Positions 33,882-41,985 of a DNA stretch of 64,000 bases are shown in pieces (the first letter of the stretch is position 1; each line of letters opens with the position of its first letter). Source of the DNA: Amycolatopsis echigonensis (GTDB taxonomy: Bacteria > Actinomycetota > Actinomycetes > Mycobacteriales > Pseudonocardiaceae); assembly GCF_014174495.1 (NCBI RefSeq), contig NZ_JACJHR010000048.1, forward strand, positions 1 to 64,000, in the 5' to 3' direction. Made by a program: the position numbers and the translations under genes. The notes beneath the pieces were generated by a model. It saw only the letters and a list, made by a program, of their open reading frames with translations, was not told where the DNA came from and did no database searches.

Positions 33882-34526
33882 TCAGGCCGGTCGGGGCAGG
33901 TCGAAGTGGCCGACCAGCCCGGCTGCGAAGGCCAGGTCGCCCTTGACCTTCAGTTTCCCGGTGACGAACAGCACCGCGGGCGTGGCCTGGTGGGTGATGA
34001 TGCGGAAGAAGTCCACGGGCGAAAGCGTAATCGTCACGCGGGGCTTCTCGCGCATTTCACGGGACACCGTGCAGGTTCCGTCGGAAAGCACCGTCTCGTA
34101 GCGGTCGTAGCCGCCCTCGCCGGTGCCGCCGGACAGCCGCCAGTGCACCACCGCGCGCAGCGACTTCGCACGGATGTGCGCTCCCATGCGCGCGAAGATC
34201 TCGTCCAGCACTCGCTCCCGCAGCGGACGTTCGGCGACCACGGCCTCCAGCTGTGCCCGCGACGCGCGCGCGACCAGCGTGGCGAACTTCGTCGGATCCA
34301 CCTTGTCCAGCGAGAACGCCGGCACCTGCTCCGACAGCCGGACCAGCGCGGCCAGCAGCCGGTTCATGTCGGAACGGCCCAGCTCGCGGGGGTCGATGGC
34401 GTCCGCGACCGCGTTGACGTCGAGCGCGCTCGCGTCGACGACTTCGGTGCGGTCCAGCGCGTCCAGCAGCGCGACCCCGCGCAGGCCGGCCAGGTCAGTG
34501 CTGGTCGCCTCCGGGTTGTCGGCCAT
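33882..34526 (-). CDS. SCP2-like sterol-carrier domain protein
   Basis: The 214-residue protein has the same two-part build as its downstream neighbour: helices with LDKVDPTKFATLVARASRAQLEAVVAE, then VVHWRLSGGTGEGGYDRYETVLSDGTC and ITLSPVDFFRIITHQATPAVLFVTGKLKVKGDLAFAAGLVGHFD. The pair probably arose by duplication. It starts at ATG 34526, divergent from a TetR gene of a lipid-metabolism cluster, which suggests a role in binding lipid intermediates. This is an inference from context. Confidence 0.8.
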   Translation of the reverse strand: MADNPEATSTDLAGLRGVALLDALDRTEVVDASALDVNAVADAIDPRELGRSDMNRLLAALVRLSEQVPAFSLDKVDPTKFATLVARASRAQLEAVVAERPLRERVLDEIFARMGAHIRAKSLRAVVHWRLSGGTGEGGYDRYETVLSDGTCTVSREMREKPRVTITLSPVDFFRIITHQATPAVLFVTGKLKVKGDLAFAAGLVGHFDLPRPA

Positions 34527-34559
34527 CTTCCACCCCTTCCGGAACTTTCCGACGTAAGG

Positions 34560-34575
34560 CTACCGGTGAGTAGGT
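34560..34575. promoter_or_regulatory. Probable TetR operator (site 1)
   Basis: Read on the minus strand, ACCTACTCACCGGTAG agrees at 13 of 16 positions with ACCTACTCGCTAGTAG within the palindrome at 37510-37531. It lies between the SCP2 gene and the TetR gene and probably serves autoregulation of the TetR protein. Confidence 0.6.
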
Positions 34576-34646
34576 AGTGCGGCAAGCAACGCCGCCGACC
34601 TGGGGACGGGTACCGTCCGTGCCAGCGAGAGGGAGGAAACAGCACT

Positions 34647-35306
34647 GTGCCCGACGAAGATCAGCGCCCACCCGAGCGAGCGAGGCGGCTCCCGAGGGCG
34701 GTCCGTGAACGCCAGATATTGGACGCCGCGGTGCAGGTGTTCTCGCAGCACGGCTACCACTCGGCGTCGATGGACGAGATCTCCGAGGTCGCGGGCGTCT
34801 CCAAGCCGATGATCTACACCTACCTCGGCTCGAAGGAAGACCTCTTCGGCAAGAGCATCCAGCGCGAGGCGACCCGCCTGCTGGAAGCCATCCAGGCCGG
34901 CGTGCAGCCCGATCTCCCGCCGGACATGCAGCTGTGGCACGGCCTGCGCTCGTTCTATCGCTTCGTCGCCGAATACCGCGAGTCCTGGACCGTGTTGCAC
35001 CGCCAGGCTTTGACGGTCGGCGGCGGGTTCGCGGCGGAGATCACCGCGATGCGCACGCGCGCGATCGAGCTGGTCGCGGCGCTCGTGGTGGCCGCGGGCA
35101 CCCGGAAGGGCCTCGGCGAGCAGACGGAGTTCTCCGGACCCGGCTTGGCCGCGGCGCTGGTCGGCGCGGCGGAGTCGCTGGCCGACTGGGCACTGGACCA
35201 CCCGGAGATCTCCGACGGCGTGCTCGCGTCCTGGCTGATGAACCTGGTGTGGCTGGGGTTCAACGACCTCGTCGAGGGGCAGGTCTGGAAGCCCTCAGAG
35301 GGCTGA
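34647..35306 (+). CDS. TetR-family regulator of the lipid cluster
   Basis: The 219-residue protein has a TetR DNA-binding domain (RERQILDAAVQVFSQHGYHSASMDEISEVAGVSKPMIYTYLGSKEDLF) and a helical ligand domain. GTG 34647 lies 10 bases after GGGAGG. It sits beside the MaoC, FabG4 and thiolase genes in the order seen around Rv0238-Rv0243 of M. tuberculosis, where a TetR gene is also close by. A shared motif at 34560 and 37510 suggests it controls itself and the cluster. Its last 12 bases overlap the MaoC gene. Confidence 0.88.
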   Translation: MPDEDQRPPERARRLPRAVRERQILDAAVQVFSQHGYHSASMDEISEVAGVSKPMIYTYLGSKEDLFGKSIQREATRLLEAIQAGVQPDLPPDMQLWHGLRSFYRFVAEYRESWTVLHRQALTVGGGFAAEITAMRTRAIELVAALVVAAGTRKGLGEQTEFSGPGLAAALVGAAESLADWALDHPEISDGVLASWLMNLVWLGFNDLVEGQVWKPSEG

Positions 35307-36134
35307 GATCACCCCGTCCAGGTGCGGTTTCGGCTTCCGGGCGTGCCACAGCTCGAAGGCCCATCCGTCGTCGGTCTGCCACGTCGTGAACGCCGCGCGA
35401 CCGGGCAACAGCACCGGCTGCTTGAACCGGACCGCGACGCTGAACGCGTCCGGCAGCCGGCCCTCGAAGGACGCCAGCGCGTGCGCCTTCGTCCACATGC
35501 CGTGCGCGATCGCCTGCGGGAAACCGAACAGGCGCGCGGTCAGCGGGTGCAGGTGGATCGGGTTGCGGTCGCCGGAAACCTCGGCGTAGCGACGGCCGAT
35601 GTCGCCCGGGACGTGCCACAACGCGGACGGCGTCGGGGGAGTCAGCTGAGCACGCGGACCCGAAGACCCGGAGCCCGAACCGGTGCGGCGGAGATAAGTC
35701 GACACCTCGCTCCACACGGTGTCCGCACCGGAGTGGACCTCGCTCACCATGTCGAACTGGCTGCCTTTTTCGTGCGGGCGCAGGTTTTCCGCGCGCACGC
35801 TCACCCGGAACGTCTCGCCGAGCAGCAACGGACGGTGCTGCGTGATCCGGTTCTCGACGTGCACCAAGCCCAGCAGCGGGAACGGAAAACCCGGCTCGGT
35901 CATCAGCGCCATCTGCAGTCCGAAGACCAGCATGTGCGGATACGTCGCCGGCAGCTCGTCCGAAAACCGGAATCCGCAGACCTCGTTGTAGGCCGCGACG
36001 TGTGCCGGGTCCACGACGACCTCGGGACGCACCAATTCGGTGGTCGGGAGGGTCGATCCGCCGCCGCGGCGCAGCAGGGCTTTGGGGTACAGCGTCGCCA
36101 GGCTCGGCGCGCTCGTCACTTCGCGGACGGCCAT
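35295..36134 (-). CDS. htdX: MaoC-like hydratase (HtdX-type 3-hydroxyacyl thioester dehydratase)
   Basis: The 279-residue protein has two hot-dog halves. The C-terminal half carries the hydratase-2 motif: YAEVSGDRNPIHLHP followed by GFPQAIAHGMW, with the catalytic Asp and His (about residues 182-205). The N-terminal half (LPATYPHMLVFGLQMALM) is a degenerate copy. Length and context match HtdX (Rv0241c, 280 residues), which hydrates or dehydrates 3-hydroxyacyl thioesters. It starts 3 bases after the FabG4 stop and is co-transcribed with it. Confidence 0.9.
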   Translation of the reverse strand: MAVREVTSAPSLATLYPKALLRRGGGSTLPTTELVRPEVVVDPAHVAAYNEVCGFRFSDELPATYPHMLVFGLQMALMTEPGFPFPLLGLVHVENRITQHRPLLLGETFRVSVRAENLRPHEKGSQFDMVSEVHSGADTVWSEVSTYLRRTGSGSGSSGPRAQLTPPTPSALWHVPGDIGRRYAEVSGDRNPIHLHPLTARLFGFPQAIAHGMWTKAHALASFEGRLPDAFSVAVRFKQPVLLPGRAAFTTWQTDDGWAFELWHARKPKPHLDGVISAL

Positions 36135-36137
36135 CCC

Positions 36138-37472
36138 TCACGCCCCCAGCAGCGCCTGGCCGCACACGCGGACCAGGTTCCCGTTGACCGCGGCCGACGC
36201 CGGATTGGCATACCAGGCAATGGTTTCCGCGACGTCCACCGGCAGCCCGCCCTGGCCGAGGCTGGACAGCCGCCGTCCGGCCTCGCGGATGAACAGCGGT
36301 ACCGCGGCGGTCATCTTGGTCTCGATGAACCCGGGCGCGACCGCGTTGATCGTGCCGCCGTACTCCGCGAGCTGCGGCGCGCCGACGTTCACCATCCCGA
36401 TCACGCCGGCCTTCGACGTCGCGTAGTTCGTCTGGCCGACGTTCCCTGCGATGCCCGCGATCGAGGAAACCCCGATGATGCGGCCGTTCTCGCGGAGGAT
36501 CTTGTCGCCGAGGAGCTTGTCGTTCACCGCGAGCTGCGCGGCGAGGTTCACCGCGATCACCGAGTCCCAGCCGCCCTCGGTCATGTTGCCGAGCGTCTTG
36601 TCGCGGGTAATCCCCGCGTTGTGGACCACGACATCCACGCCGCCGTGGCGTTCAGTGAGGTATTCGGCGAGCTTGGCCGGCGCGTCGGCCGCGGTGATGT
36701 CCAGTTGCAGCGCCGAGCCGCCGATCCGGTTGGCTACCGCGGACAGATCGCCGCCCTGCGCGGGGATGTCCAGTGCGACCACGTGCGCACCGTCGCGGGC
36801 CAGCGTTTCGGCGATCGCTTCGCCGATGCCCCGCGACGCACCGGTGACCAGCGCGACCTTGCCGTCCAGGGGCTTTTCCCAGTTCTCCGGCGTGGGCGCG
36901 GTCTTCGCGTGCGTGCCGACGCGGATGACCTGGCCGTCCACGAAGGCCGACTTCGCCGACAGCAGGAACCGCAGCGTCGACTCGGCCGCTTCCTCCGCTC
37001 CTTCGGCGACGTAGACGAGCTGAGCCGTCGCGCCGCGCTTGAGTTCCTTGCCGACCGAGCGGACGAATCCTTCCAGCGCGCGCTGCGCGATCCGCTCGCG
37101 ACCCTCGGCCAGCTCCGGCGGCGTGCCGAGCACGACGACCCGGCCGGACGGCCCCACCTTGCGGATCACCGGGTGGAAGAACCGGTAGACCTCGCGCAGC
37201 TGTCCCGGATCCTTCACGCCGGTGGCGTCGAAGACCAGCGCCGCGTGCCGGTCGGCGGGCGCGCTGATCACCTCGATGCCGGCCTCGGTGAGCTGCGCCC
37301 GGACGGTCTTCTCCAGTCGTCCGCCGGGCGCGGCGCCGAGAAGTGCGGGACCCTCAAGAGCGGGTTGGCCGGGACGGTACCGGCGCAACGTCGCGGGATT
37401 GGGCAGGCCGAGCTTCGGCACCACGAACTTCCCCAGCGGGGTCTTCGTGAACTGCTGGTACCTGTCCGCCAT
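36138..37472 (-). CDS. fabG4: FabG4-type 3-oxoacyl-ACP/CoA reductase
   Basis: The 444-residue protein is longer than ordinary FabG. An N-terminal flavodoxin-like domain of about 200 residues is followed by a short-chain dehydrogenase with VTGASRGIGEAIAE (cofactor loop), VVHNAGITRDK, VSSIAGIAG and the catalytic Y-x-x-x-K (YATSKAG). This is the layout of high-molecular-weight FabG4 (Rv0242c, 454 residues), which uses NADH. ATG 37472 sits 6 bases after GGAGG; a GTG one codon earlier is less likely. It is divergent from the thiolase gene across a palindromic operator. Confidence 0.92.
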   Translation of the reverse strand: MADRYQQFTKTPLGKFVVPKLGLPNPATLRRYRPGQPALEGPALLGAAPGGRLEKTVRAQLTEAGIEVISAPADRHAALVFDATGVKDPGQLREVYRFFHPVIRKVGPSGRVVVLGTPPELAEGRERIAQRALEGFVRSVGKELKRGATAQLVYVAEGAEEAAESTLRFLLSAKSAFVDGQVIRVGTHAKTAPTPENWEKPLDGKVALVTGASRGIGEAIAETLARDGAHVVALDIPAQGGDLSAVANRIGGSALQLDITAADAPAKLAEYLTERHGGVDVVVHNAGITRDKTLGNMTEGGWDSVIAVNLAAQLAVNDKLLGDKILRENGRIIGVSSIAGIAGNVGQTNYATSKAGVIGMVNVGAPQLAEYGGTINAVAPGFIETKMTAAVPLFIREAGRRLSSLGQGGLPVDVAETIAWYANPASAAVNGNLVRVCGQALLGA

Positions 37473-37509
37473 CACGTGCCTCCCGTGCAGTCTGCGTCAC
37501 GTCGCAGTC

Positions 37510-37531
37510 TAACCTACTCGCTAGTAGGTTA
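37510..37531. promoter_or_regulatory. Palindromic operator between fabG4 and the thiolase gene (site 2)
   Basis: A perfect inverted repeat with 9-base arms (TAACCTACT at 37510-37518 and AGTAGGTTA at 37523-37531) and a CGCT spacer lies between the divergent fabG4 and thiolase genes. Eight bases (ACCTACTC) are shared exactly with site 1. It is the size and form of a TetR-family operator. Confidence 0.75.
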
Positions 37532-37566
37532 CAGTGTGAAAGGGACGACTCAGAGAGGTGGACGGC

Positions 37567-38856
37567 ATGGCGACCAGGAAAAGCCCGGCGGTGCGCAAGG
37601 TCGCGATCGTCGGCGGGAACCGGATCCCGTTCGCGCGGTCGAACGGCCCGTACTCCCGGGCCTCGAACCAGGACATGTTCACCGCCGCGCTGGACGGTCT
37701 CGTCAGCCGGTTTTCGCTGCAGGGCGAGGTGATCGGCGAGGTCGCCGCCGGCGCGGTGCTCAAGCACTCCAAGGACTTCAACCTCGCCCGCGAAAGCGTG
37801 CTGGGCAGCAAGCTCTCGCCCGCGACGCCGGCGTCGGACGTGCAGATGGCCTGCGGCACCGGATTGCAGGCAGTCATCAACGTCGCCCACAAGATCGCCC
37901 TCGGGGAAATCGATTCGGCGATCGCGGGCGGCGTGGACACCACGAGTGACGCCCCGCTCGCGGTGAACGCCGACCTGCGCCAGATCCTCGTGCAGCTCAA
38001 CGCGGCGAAGACGCTCGCCGACCGGCTCAAGCTGGTCGCGAAGATCCGCCCGGGCCACATCGTCCCGGAGATCCCGCGCAACGCCGAACCGCGCACCGGG
38101 CTGTCGATGGGGGAGCACGCCGCGCTCACCGCGAAGGTCTGGGACATCACCCGCGAGGCGCAGGACGAACTGGCCGCGACCAGCCACCGCAACCTCGCCG
38201 CCGCCTACGACCGCGGCTTCTTCGACGACCTGGTCACGCCGTTCCTCAAGCTCACCCGCGACCAGAACCTCCGCCCGGACTCGTCGGTCGAAAAGCTCGC
38301 CAAGCTCAAGCCGGTCTACGGCGGCCCGGACGGGACCATGACCGCGGGCAACTCGACGCCGCTGACCGACGGCGCGTCGACCGTCCTGCTCGCGACCGAG
38401 CAGTGGGCGAAGGCGCACAACCTGCCGGTGCTGGCGTACCTGACGTTCAGCCAGACCGCCGCTGTCGACTACGTGCACGGCGACGAGGGCCTGCTGATGG
38501 CCCCGGCGTACGCGGTGCCGCGGATGCTCGAGCGCGCTGGATTGACGTTGCAGGACTTCGACTTCTACGAGATCCACGAGGCGTTCGCGTCGCAGGTGCT
38601 CGCGACGCTCAAGGCGTGGGAGGACCCGGCGTTCGCCAAGGAGAAGCTCGGCCTCGACGCGCCGCTCGGCTCGATCGACCGCACCAAGCTGAACGTGAAC
38701 GGTTCCTCGCTCGCGGCCGGGCATCCGTTCGCCGCGACCGGCGGCCGGATCGTCGCGACGCTCGCGAAACTGCTGAACGAAAAGGGCTCCGGACGCGGCC
38801 TGATCTCCATCTGCGCGGCCGGCGGCCAGGGCGTCACCGCGATTCTGGAGAAGTAA
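37567..38856 (+). CDS. fadA2: Acetyl-CoA acetyltransferase (FadA2-type thiolase)
   Basis: The 429-residue protein starts RKVAIVGGNRIPFARSNGPYSRASNQDMFTAAL and has the nucleophile C96 in DVQMACGTGLQA, a catalytic His in FYEIHEAFA, another in AAGHPFAATGGR and the second Cys in CAAGGQG. Length and neighbours match FadA2 (Rv0243), which lies divergent from fabG4 in M. tuberculosis. With FabG4 and the hydratase it could complete a 2-carbon elongation or degradation round on acyl-CoA. Start ATG 37567 is preceded by GAGAGG. A strong terminator follows. Confidence 0.92.
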   Translation: MATRKSPAVRKVAIVGGNRIPFARSNGPYSRASNQDMFTAALDGLVSRFSLQGEVIGEVAAGAVLKHSKDFNLARESVLGSKLSPATPASDVQMACGTGLQAVINVAHKIALGEIDSAIAGGVDTTSDAPLAVNADLRQILVQLNAAKTLADRLKLVAKIRPGHIVPEIPRNAEPRTGLSMGEHAALTAKVWDITREAQDELAATSHRNLAAAYDRGFFDDLVTPFLKLTRDQNLRPDSSVEKLAKLKPVYGGPDGTMTAGNSTPLTDGASTVLLATEQWAKAHNLPVLAYLTFSQTAAVDYVHGDEGLLMAPAYAVPRMLERAGLTLQDFDFYEIHEAFASQVLATLKAWEDPAFAKEKLGLDAPLGSIDRTKLNVNGSSLAAGHPFAATGGRIVATLAKLLNEKGSGRGLISICAAGGQGVTAILEK

Positions 38857-38863
38857 GGGCACG

Positions 38864-38903
38864 AAAGGCCGCCGTCCGAGCACTCGGACGGCGGCCTTTT
38901 CGC
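38864..38903. terminator. Strong bidirectional terminator
   Basis: A 16-bp perfect stem (AAAGGCCGCCGTCCGA, 38864-38879, with 38884-38899) and GCAC loop are followed by TTCG; the A-rich 5' arm gives a T run on the other strand. It separates the convergent thiolase and DoxX genes. Confidence 0.9.
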
Positions 38904-38907
38904 GTTG

Positions 38908-39414
38908 TCAGTCGGTAAGCGACTTCTCCGCGCGCTTGGCGAGTTTGTCGGCGCGCTTGCCCGCCTTCTTCGCCGCACGCCGGGCCCGCCAGCCCAGCGA
39001 CGGCTTGCCCGCCGTGTCGCTCGCGGCCAGCAGCAGACCGCCGGCCAGCGACGCGTTCTTGACGAACTGGATCTGCTGGGCCTGTTTCTCGCCCGGATCG
39101 GTCAGCTGCCAGAAGCGGTGCGCGGCCAGCGTCGTCGGCACCAGCGAGCCGAGCAGCGCCACCGCCGCGAGCCGCGGGGCCTTGCCGCTCGCCAGCGCGA
39201 GCCCGGCCCCGATCTTGACCGCCGCGTCGATCCGCACCAGCGTGGCCGGATCGCGCGGGACCTGGTCCGGAACCAGGCCCTCGACCTTGTCGAAGGTCTC
39301 GGTGAGGAACGGTTCGGCCGCCTTCGCGTGGCCCTGGGTGTCGCGCAGGGCACCGATGCCGCCGAACACGAAGATCGACGCGAGCAGTGGACGTGCCACC
39401 CGGCGCAGTATCAC
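38908..39414 (-). CDS. DoxX-family membrane protein
   Basis: The 168-residue protein has four hydrophobic segments with the DoxX pattern: ILRRVARPLLASIFVFGGIGALRDTQGHA, LVRIDAAVKIGAGLALASGKAPRLAAVALLGSLVPTTLAAHRFW and FVKNASLAGGLLLAA, followed by a Lys/Arg/Ala-rich tail (RARRAAKKAGKRADKLAKRAEK). Related actinobacterial proteins are linked to redox stress in the membrane (MRC complex of mycobacteria), but a role here is not shown. Start is ATG 39414. Confidence 0.85.
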   Translation of the reverse strand: MILRRVARPLLASIFVFGGIGALRDTQGHAKAAEPFLTETFDKVEGLVPDQVPRDPATLVRIDAAVKIGAGLALASGKAPRLAAVALLGSLVPTTLAAHRFWQLTDPGEKQAQQIQFVKNASLAGGLLLAASDTAGKPSLGWRARRAAKKAGKRADKLAKRAEKSLTD

Positions 39415-39560
39415 GGTCTCGCCTCTCTGGTCTGGAATCCCTGCAGAAGAACCTACAACCGGGATTGCCCGCCGCGCTCCCCGCCGAACCGCGCTAGCGA
39501 TACCTAGCTGAATATTGCTCTGTTTCTAGATTGCCTTAGACAGTTCTAGCGGCTTCGAGC

Positions 39561-39598
39561 TTGACCTTGACGCTACGTCAACCTCTACCGTCGAAGCC
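39561..39598 (+). promoter_or_regulatory. MerR-type promoter with 19-bp spacer and central dyad
   Basis: TTGACC (39561-39566) and TACCGT (39586-39591) are separated by 19 bases, the overlong spacer typical of MerR-controlled promoters. The spacer contains the perfect dyad TTGACG-CTA-CGTCAA (39567-39581). The start point should lie near 39598, directly before GTG 39599, so the transcript is probably leaderless. Confidence 0.8.
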
Positions 39599-40357
39599 GT
39601 GGTCAGGACGGAATGGTCGATCCAGGACATCGCCCGATTCGCGGGCACGACGAGCCGGACCCTGCGGCATTACGACGCCGTCGGGCTCCTGCCGTCGACG
39701 CGGATCGGCAGCAACGGCTACCGCTACTACGACGAGGACTCGCTCGTCCGGCTGCAGCGGATCCTGCTGCTCCGCGACCTGGGCTTGGGCCTGCCCGCGA
39801 TCGCCGAGGTGCTCGACGGCCAGCGCGACGGCGTCGCGGCGCTCGAAACGCACCTGGCGCTGCTGAACCAAGAGCAGCAGCGGATCGGGCGGCAGATCGA
39901 TTCCGTCCGGACCACGCTGGCGAAACTGAAGGGAGGTGAACGACTGATGGCAGAGGAAATGTTCGACGGCTTCGACCACACCCAGTACGAGGAAGAGGTC
40001 ACCCGGCGCTGGGGAGCCGAGGCCTACCGCAAGGGCGACCAGTGGTGGCGATCGCTGTCGGCGGCCGAGAAGAAGGCCCACCAGCAGGAACAGGTGGATA
40101 TCGGCACCGCGTTCGGAGCCGCTCGCGACGCTGGTCACGACGCCGGTTCAGCCGAAACGCAGGCTGTCACCGCGCGGCTGCACGAATGGCTGAAGCCCAC
40201 CGGCGTGGAGATCTCGAAGGGGTACTTCGCCGGTCTCGGGCAGATGTACGTCGACGACCCGCGGTACGGCGCGTACGACGAGAAGCACGGCCCCGGCACG
40301 GCCGAGTACATCCGCGACGCGATGAAGATCTACGCGGAACGGAACCTGAGGGACTAA
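39599..40357 (+). CDS. tipA: TipAL-like MerR regulator with TipAS drug-sensing domain
   Basis: The 252-residue protein has a MerR winged helix (WSIQDIARFAGTTSRTLRHYDAVGLLPSTRIGSNGYRYYDEDSL), a coiled-coil linker (LETHLALLNQEQQRIGRQIDSVRTTLAKLKG) and a TipAS domain (residues about 117-252: FDGFDHTQYEEEVTRRWG, YVDDPRYGAYDEKHGPGTAEYIRDAM). In Streptomyces TipAL binds thiopeptide antibiotics covalently through TipAS and activates its own promoter. The promoter here has the matching structure. An internal start (next entry) should give free TipAS, as in S. lividans. It may regulate only itself, since the next genes have other promoters. Confidence 0.9.
   Translation: MVRTEWSIQDIARFAGTTSRTLRHYDAVGLLPSTRIGSNGYRYYDEDSLVRLQRILLLRDLGLGLPAIAEVLDGQRDGVAALETHLALLNQEQQRIGRQIDSVRTTLAKLKGGERLMAEEMFDGFDHTQYEEEVTRRWGAEAYRKGDQWWRSLSAAEKKAHQQEQVDIGTAFGAARDAGHDAGSAETQAVTARLHEWLKPTGVEISKGYFAGLGQMYVDDPRYGAYDEKHGPGTAEYIRDAMKIYAERNLRD
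39931..39949 (+). promoter_or_regulatory. Internal translation start for a TipAS-like short form
   Basis: GGGAGGTGA (39931-39939) lies 7-10 bases before an in-frame ATG (39947) inside the tipA-like gene. Translation from it would yield a 136-residue protein (39947-40357) equal to the drug-binding domain alone; the Streptomyces TipAS is 144 residues. Confidence 0.75.
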
Positions 40358-40384
40358 CGCTCCGTCAGATGATGCGCTGGGGGT

Positions 40385-40418
40385 AAGGATGGACGGGGCT
40401 GCAGACCCGGCCATCCTT
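40385..40418 (+). terminator. Hairpin after the tipA-like gene
   Basis: AAGGATGG (40385-40392) pairs with CCATCCTT (40411-40418), with partial pairing inside the loop. No T run follows, so it is a possible terminator only. Confidence 0.5.
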
Positions 40419-40538
40419 CCGCGACACCTCCGCCTTCCTCCCCTCCGCCACCCTCAACGGAGTGGCGCGCCACGCTGGCCTATCTGTGTATATGGCGGAA
40501 TATCGGGCCGACGCTAGATACCTCGATACGGTGACAGA

Positions 40539-41729
40539 GTGGACCCCATCCGCAACCCCTTCGCGCCCGGCGCCGGGCAGCGGCCGCCGGAGCTGGCTGG
40601 CCGCGAAAGGGAGCTGAGGGCGTTCGAGGTCGTCCTCGAACGCGTCGCTCGCGGGCGGCCGGAGCGCAGTCTCGTGCTGACCGGCCTGCGTGGCGTCGGC
40701 AAGACGGTGCTGCTGGGGGAGTTGCGGTCGATGGCCGTCCGGCGCCGCTGGGGCGCGGGCAAGATCGAAGCACGGCCGGACGCGGAACTGCGGCGTCCGT
40801 TGTCGGCGGCGTTGCACCGGGCGATCCGCGACCTCGCGGTACGGCATCGCGCGCCGGACCGGGTCGAGGAAGTGCTCGGGGTGCTGAAAGCGTTCGCGCT
40901 CAAGGCGAACAAGCCGGACGCGAAACTGCGCGACCGCTGGCAGCCCGGCATCGACGTGCCCGCCGCACAGGGCCGCGCGGATTCTGGTGACATCGAGATC
41001 GACCTGGTCGAACTGTTCACCGACGTCGCGGAGTTGGCCGCGGACGTCGGCACCGGCGTCGCGCTCTTGATCGACGAGATCCAGGACCTGCAGCCAGACG
41101 ACGTCTCGGCGCTGTGCGCGGCTTGCCACGAGCTGTCGCAATCTGGTGCCCCGCTGGTCGTGGTCGGGGCGGGATTGCCGCACGTGCCGGCGGTGCTGTC
41201 GGCGTCGAAGTCGTACTCCGAACGGCTCTTCCGTTACTCACGCATCGATCGGCTCAGCCGCGAGGACGCCGACTACGCGGTGATGGCTCCGATCGAACGA
41301 GAGGACGCCGGGATCGAACCGGAGGCGCTCGACGCGCTCTTCGACGCGTCCGGCGGTTATCCGTATTTCATTCAGGCCTACGGCAAGGCCGCCTGGGACG
41401 CCGCGCCCGCCGACCCGATCACCGTGAAGGACGTACAGGTCGCCGCACCGGAAGCGGAATCCGAGCTGGCCGTGGGGTTCTTCGGGTCGCGCTACGAACG
41501 CGCGACGCCCGCCGAACGCGAGTACCTGCTCGCGATGGCCGAGCTGACGCAAGGCCGCGACGAGGCCGCCGGCACCGCCGATGTGGCCGTCTACTTGGGG
41601 CGCAAGCCGTCGTCGCTGTCGCCGGCGCGCGACAGTCTCATGAAGAAAGGCCTGGTCTACTCCGCCGAACGCGGGCAGATCGCCTTCACCGTGCCGCACT
41701 TCGGGCACTACTTGCTCGGCCGCGACTGA
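40539..41729 (+). CDS. P-loop ATPase of the AAA/STAND type
   Basis: The 396-residue protein begins with PFAPGAGQRPPELAGRERELRAFEVVLERVARGRPERSLVLTGLRGVGKTVLL (Walker A GLRGVGKT) and has Walker B VALLIDEIQDL, a sensor-like VVVGAGLPHVP and a C-terminal winged-helix-like region (LLAMAELTQGRDEAAGTADVAVYLG). Such archaeal/bacterial ATPases are common but uncharacterised; some act with mobile DNA or as NTP-dependent switches. It starts at GTG 40539. Its flanks are AT-rich compared with the rest, and the 10-mer GCTAGATACC occurs on both sides (40513 and 41787), which hints at a separate regulatory unit. Confidence 0.8.
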   Translation: MDPIRNPFAPGAGQRPPELAGRERELRAFEVVLERVARGRPERSLVLTGLRGVGKTVLLGELRSMAVRRRWGAGKIEARPDAELRRPLSAALHRAIRDLAVRHRAPDRVEEVLGVLKAFALKANKPDAKLRDRWQPGIDVPAAQGRADSGDIEIDLVELFTDVAELAADVGTGVALLIDEIQDLQPDDVSALCAACHELSQSGAPLVVVGAGLPHVPAVLSASKSYSERLFRYSRIDRLSREDADYAVMAPIEREDAGIEPEALDALFDASGGYPYFIQAYGKAAWDAAPADPITVKDVQVAAPEAESELAVGFFGSRYERATPAEREYLLAMAELTQGRDEAAGTADVAVYLGRKPSSLSPARDSLMKKGLVYSAERGQIAFTVPHFGHYLLGRD

Positions 41730-41973
41730 GCGATTCTTCCCTTCGCTACCGGTCTATGCGACTGCCTAGCTATATATAGAGATTTTGCTAGATACCCGTA
41801 GAGACCATGAGCGCGTTAGCGGCTTGTGACTGCCGACACGAGATCTGTCCGGCGATCTTCCCAATTTAGCCGTTGTTTATTCGGCAAGTGCCCCATGTCA
41901 CCGTAGATTCGTTGGCATCCTTGTGAAAAAAGGTGCATACTAGAGACACAGCCACCGAAGACCTCTGAAGGGG
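41730..41973. other. AT-rich intergenic region
   Basis: This region is clearly richer in A and T than its surroundings (for example CTATATATAGAGATTTTGCTAG). It contains GCTAGATACC at 41787-41796, also found before the ATPase gene. TTGGCA...GCATACTAG (about 41911-41943) is a possible promoter for the small gene downstream. No gene is seen in it on either strand. Confidence 0.5.
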
Positions 41974-41985
41974 ATGCAGAACACC

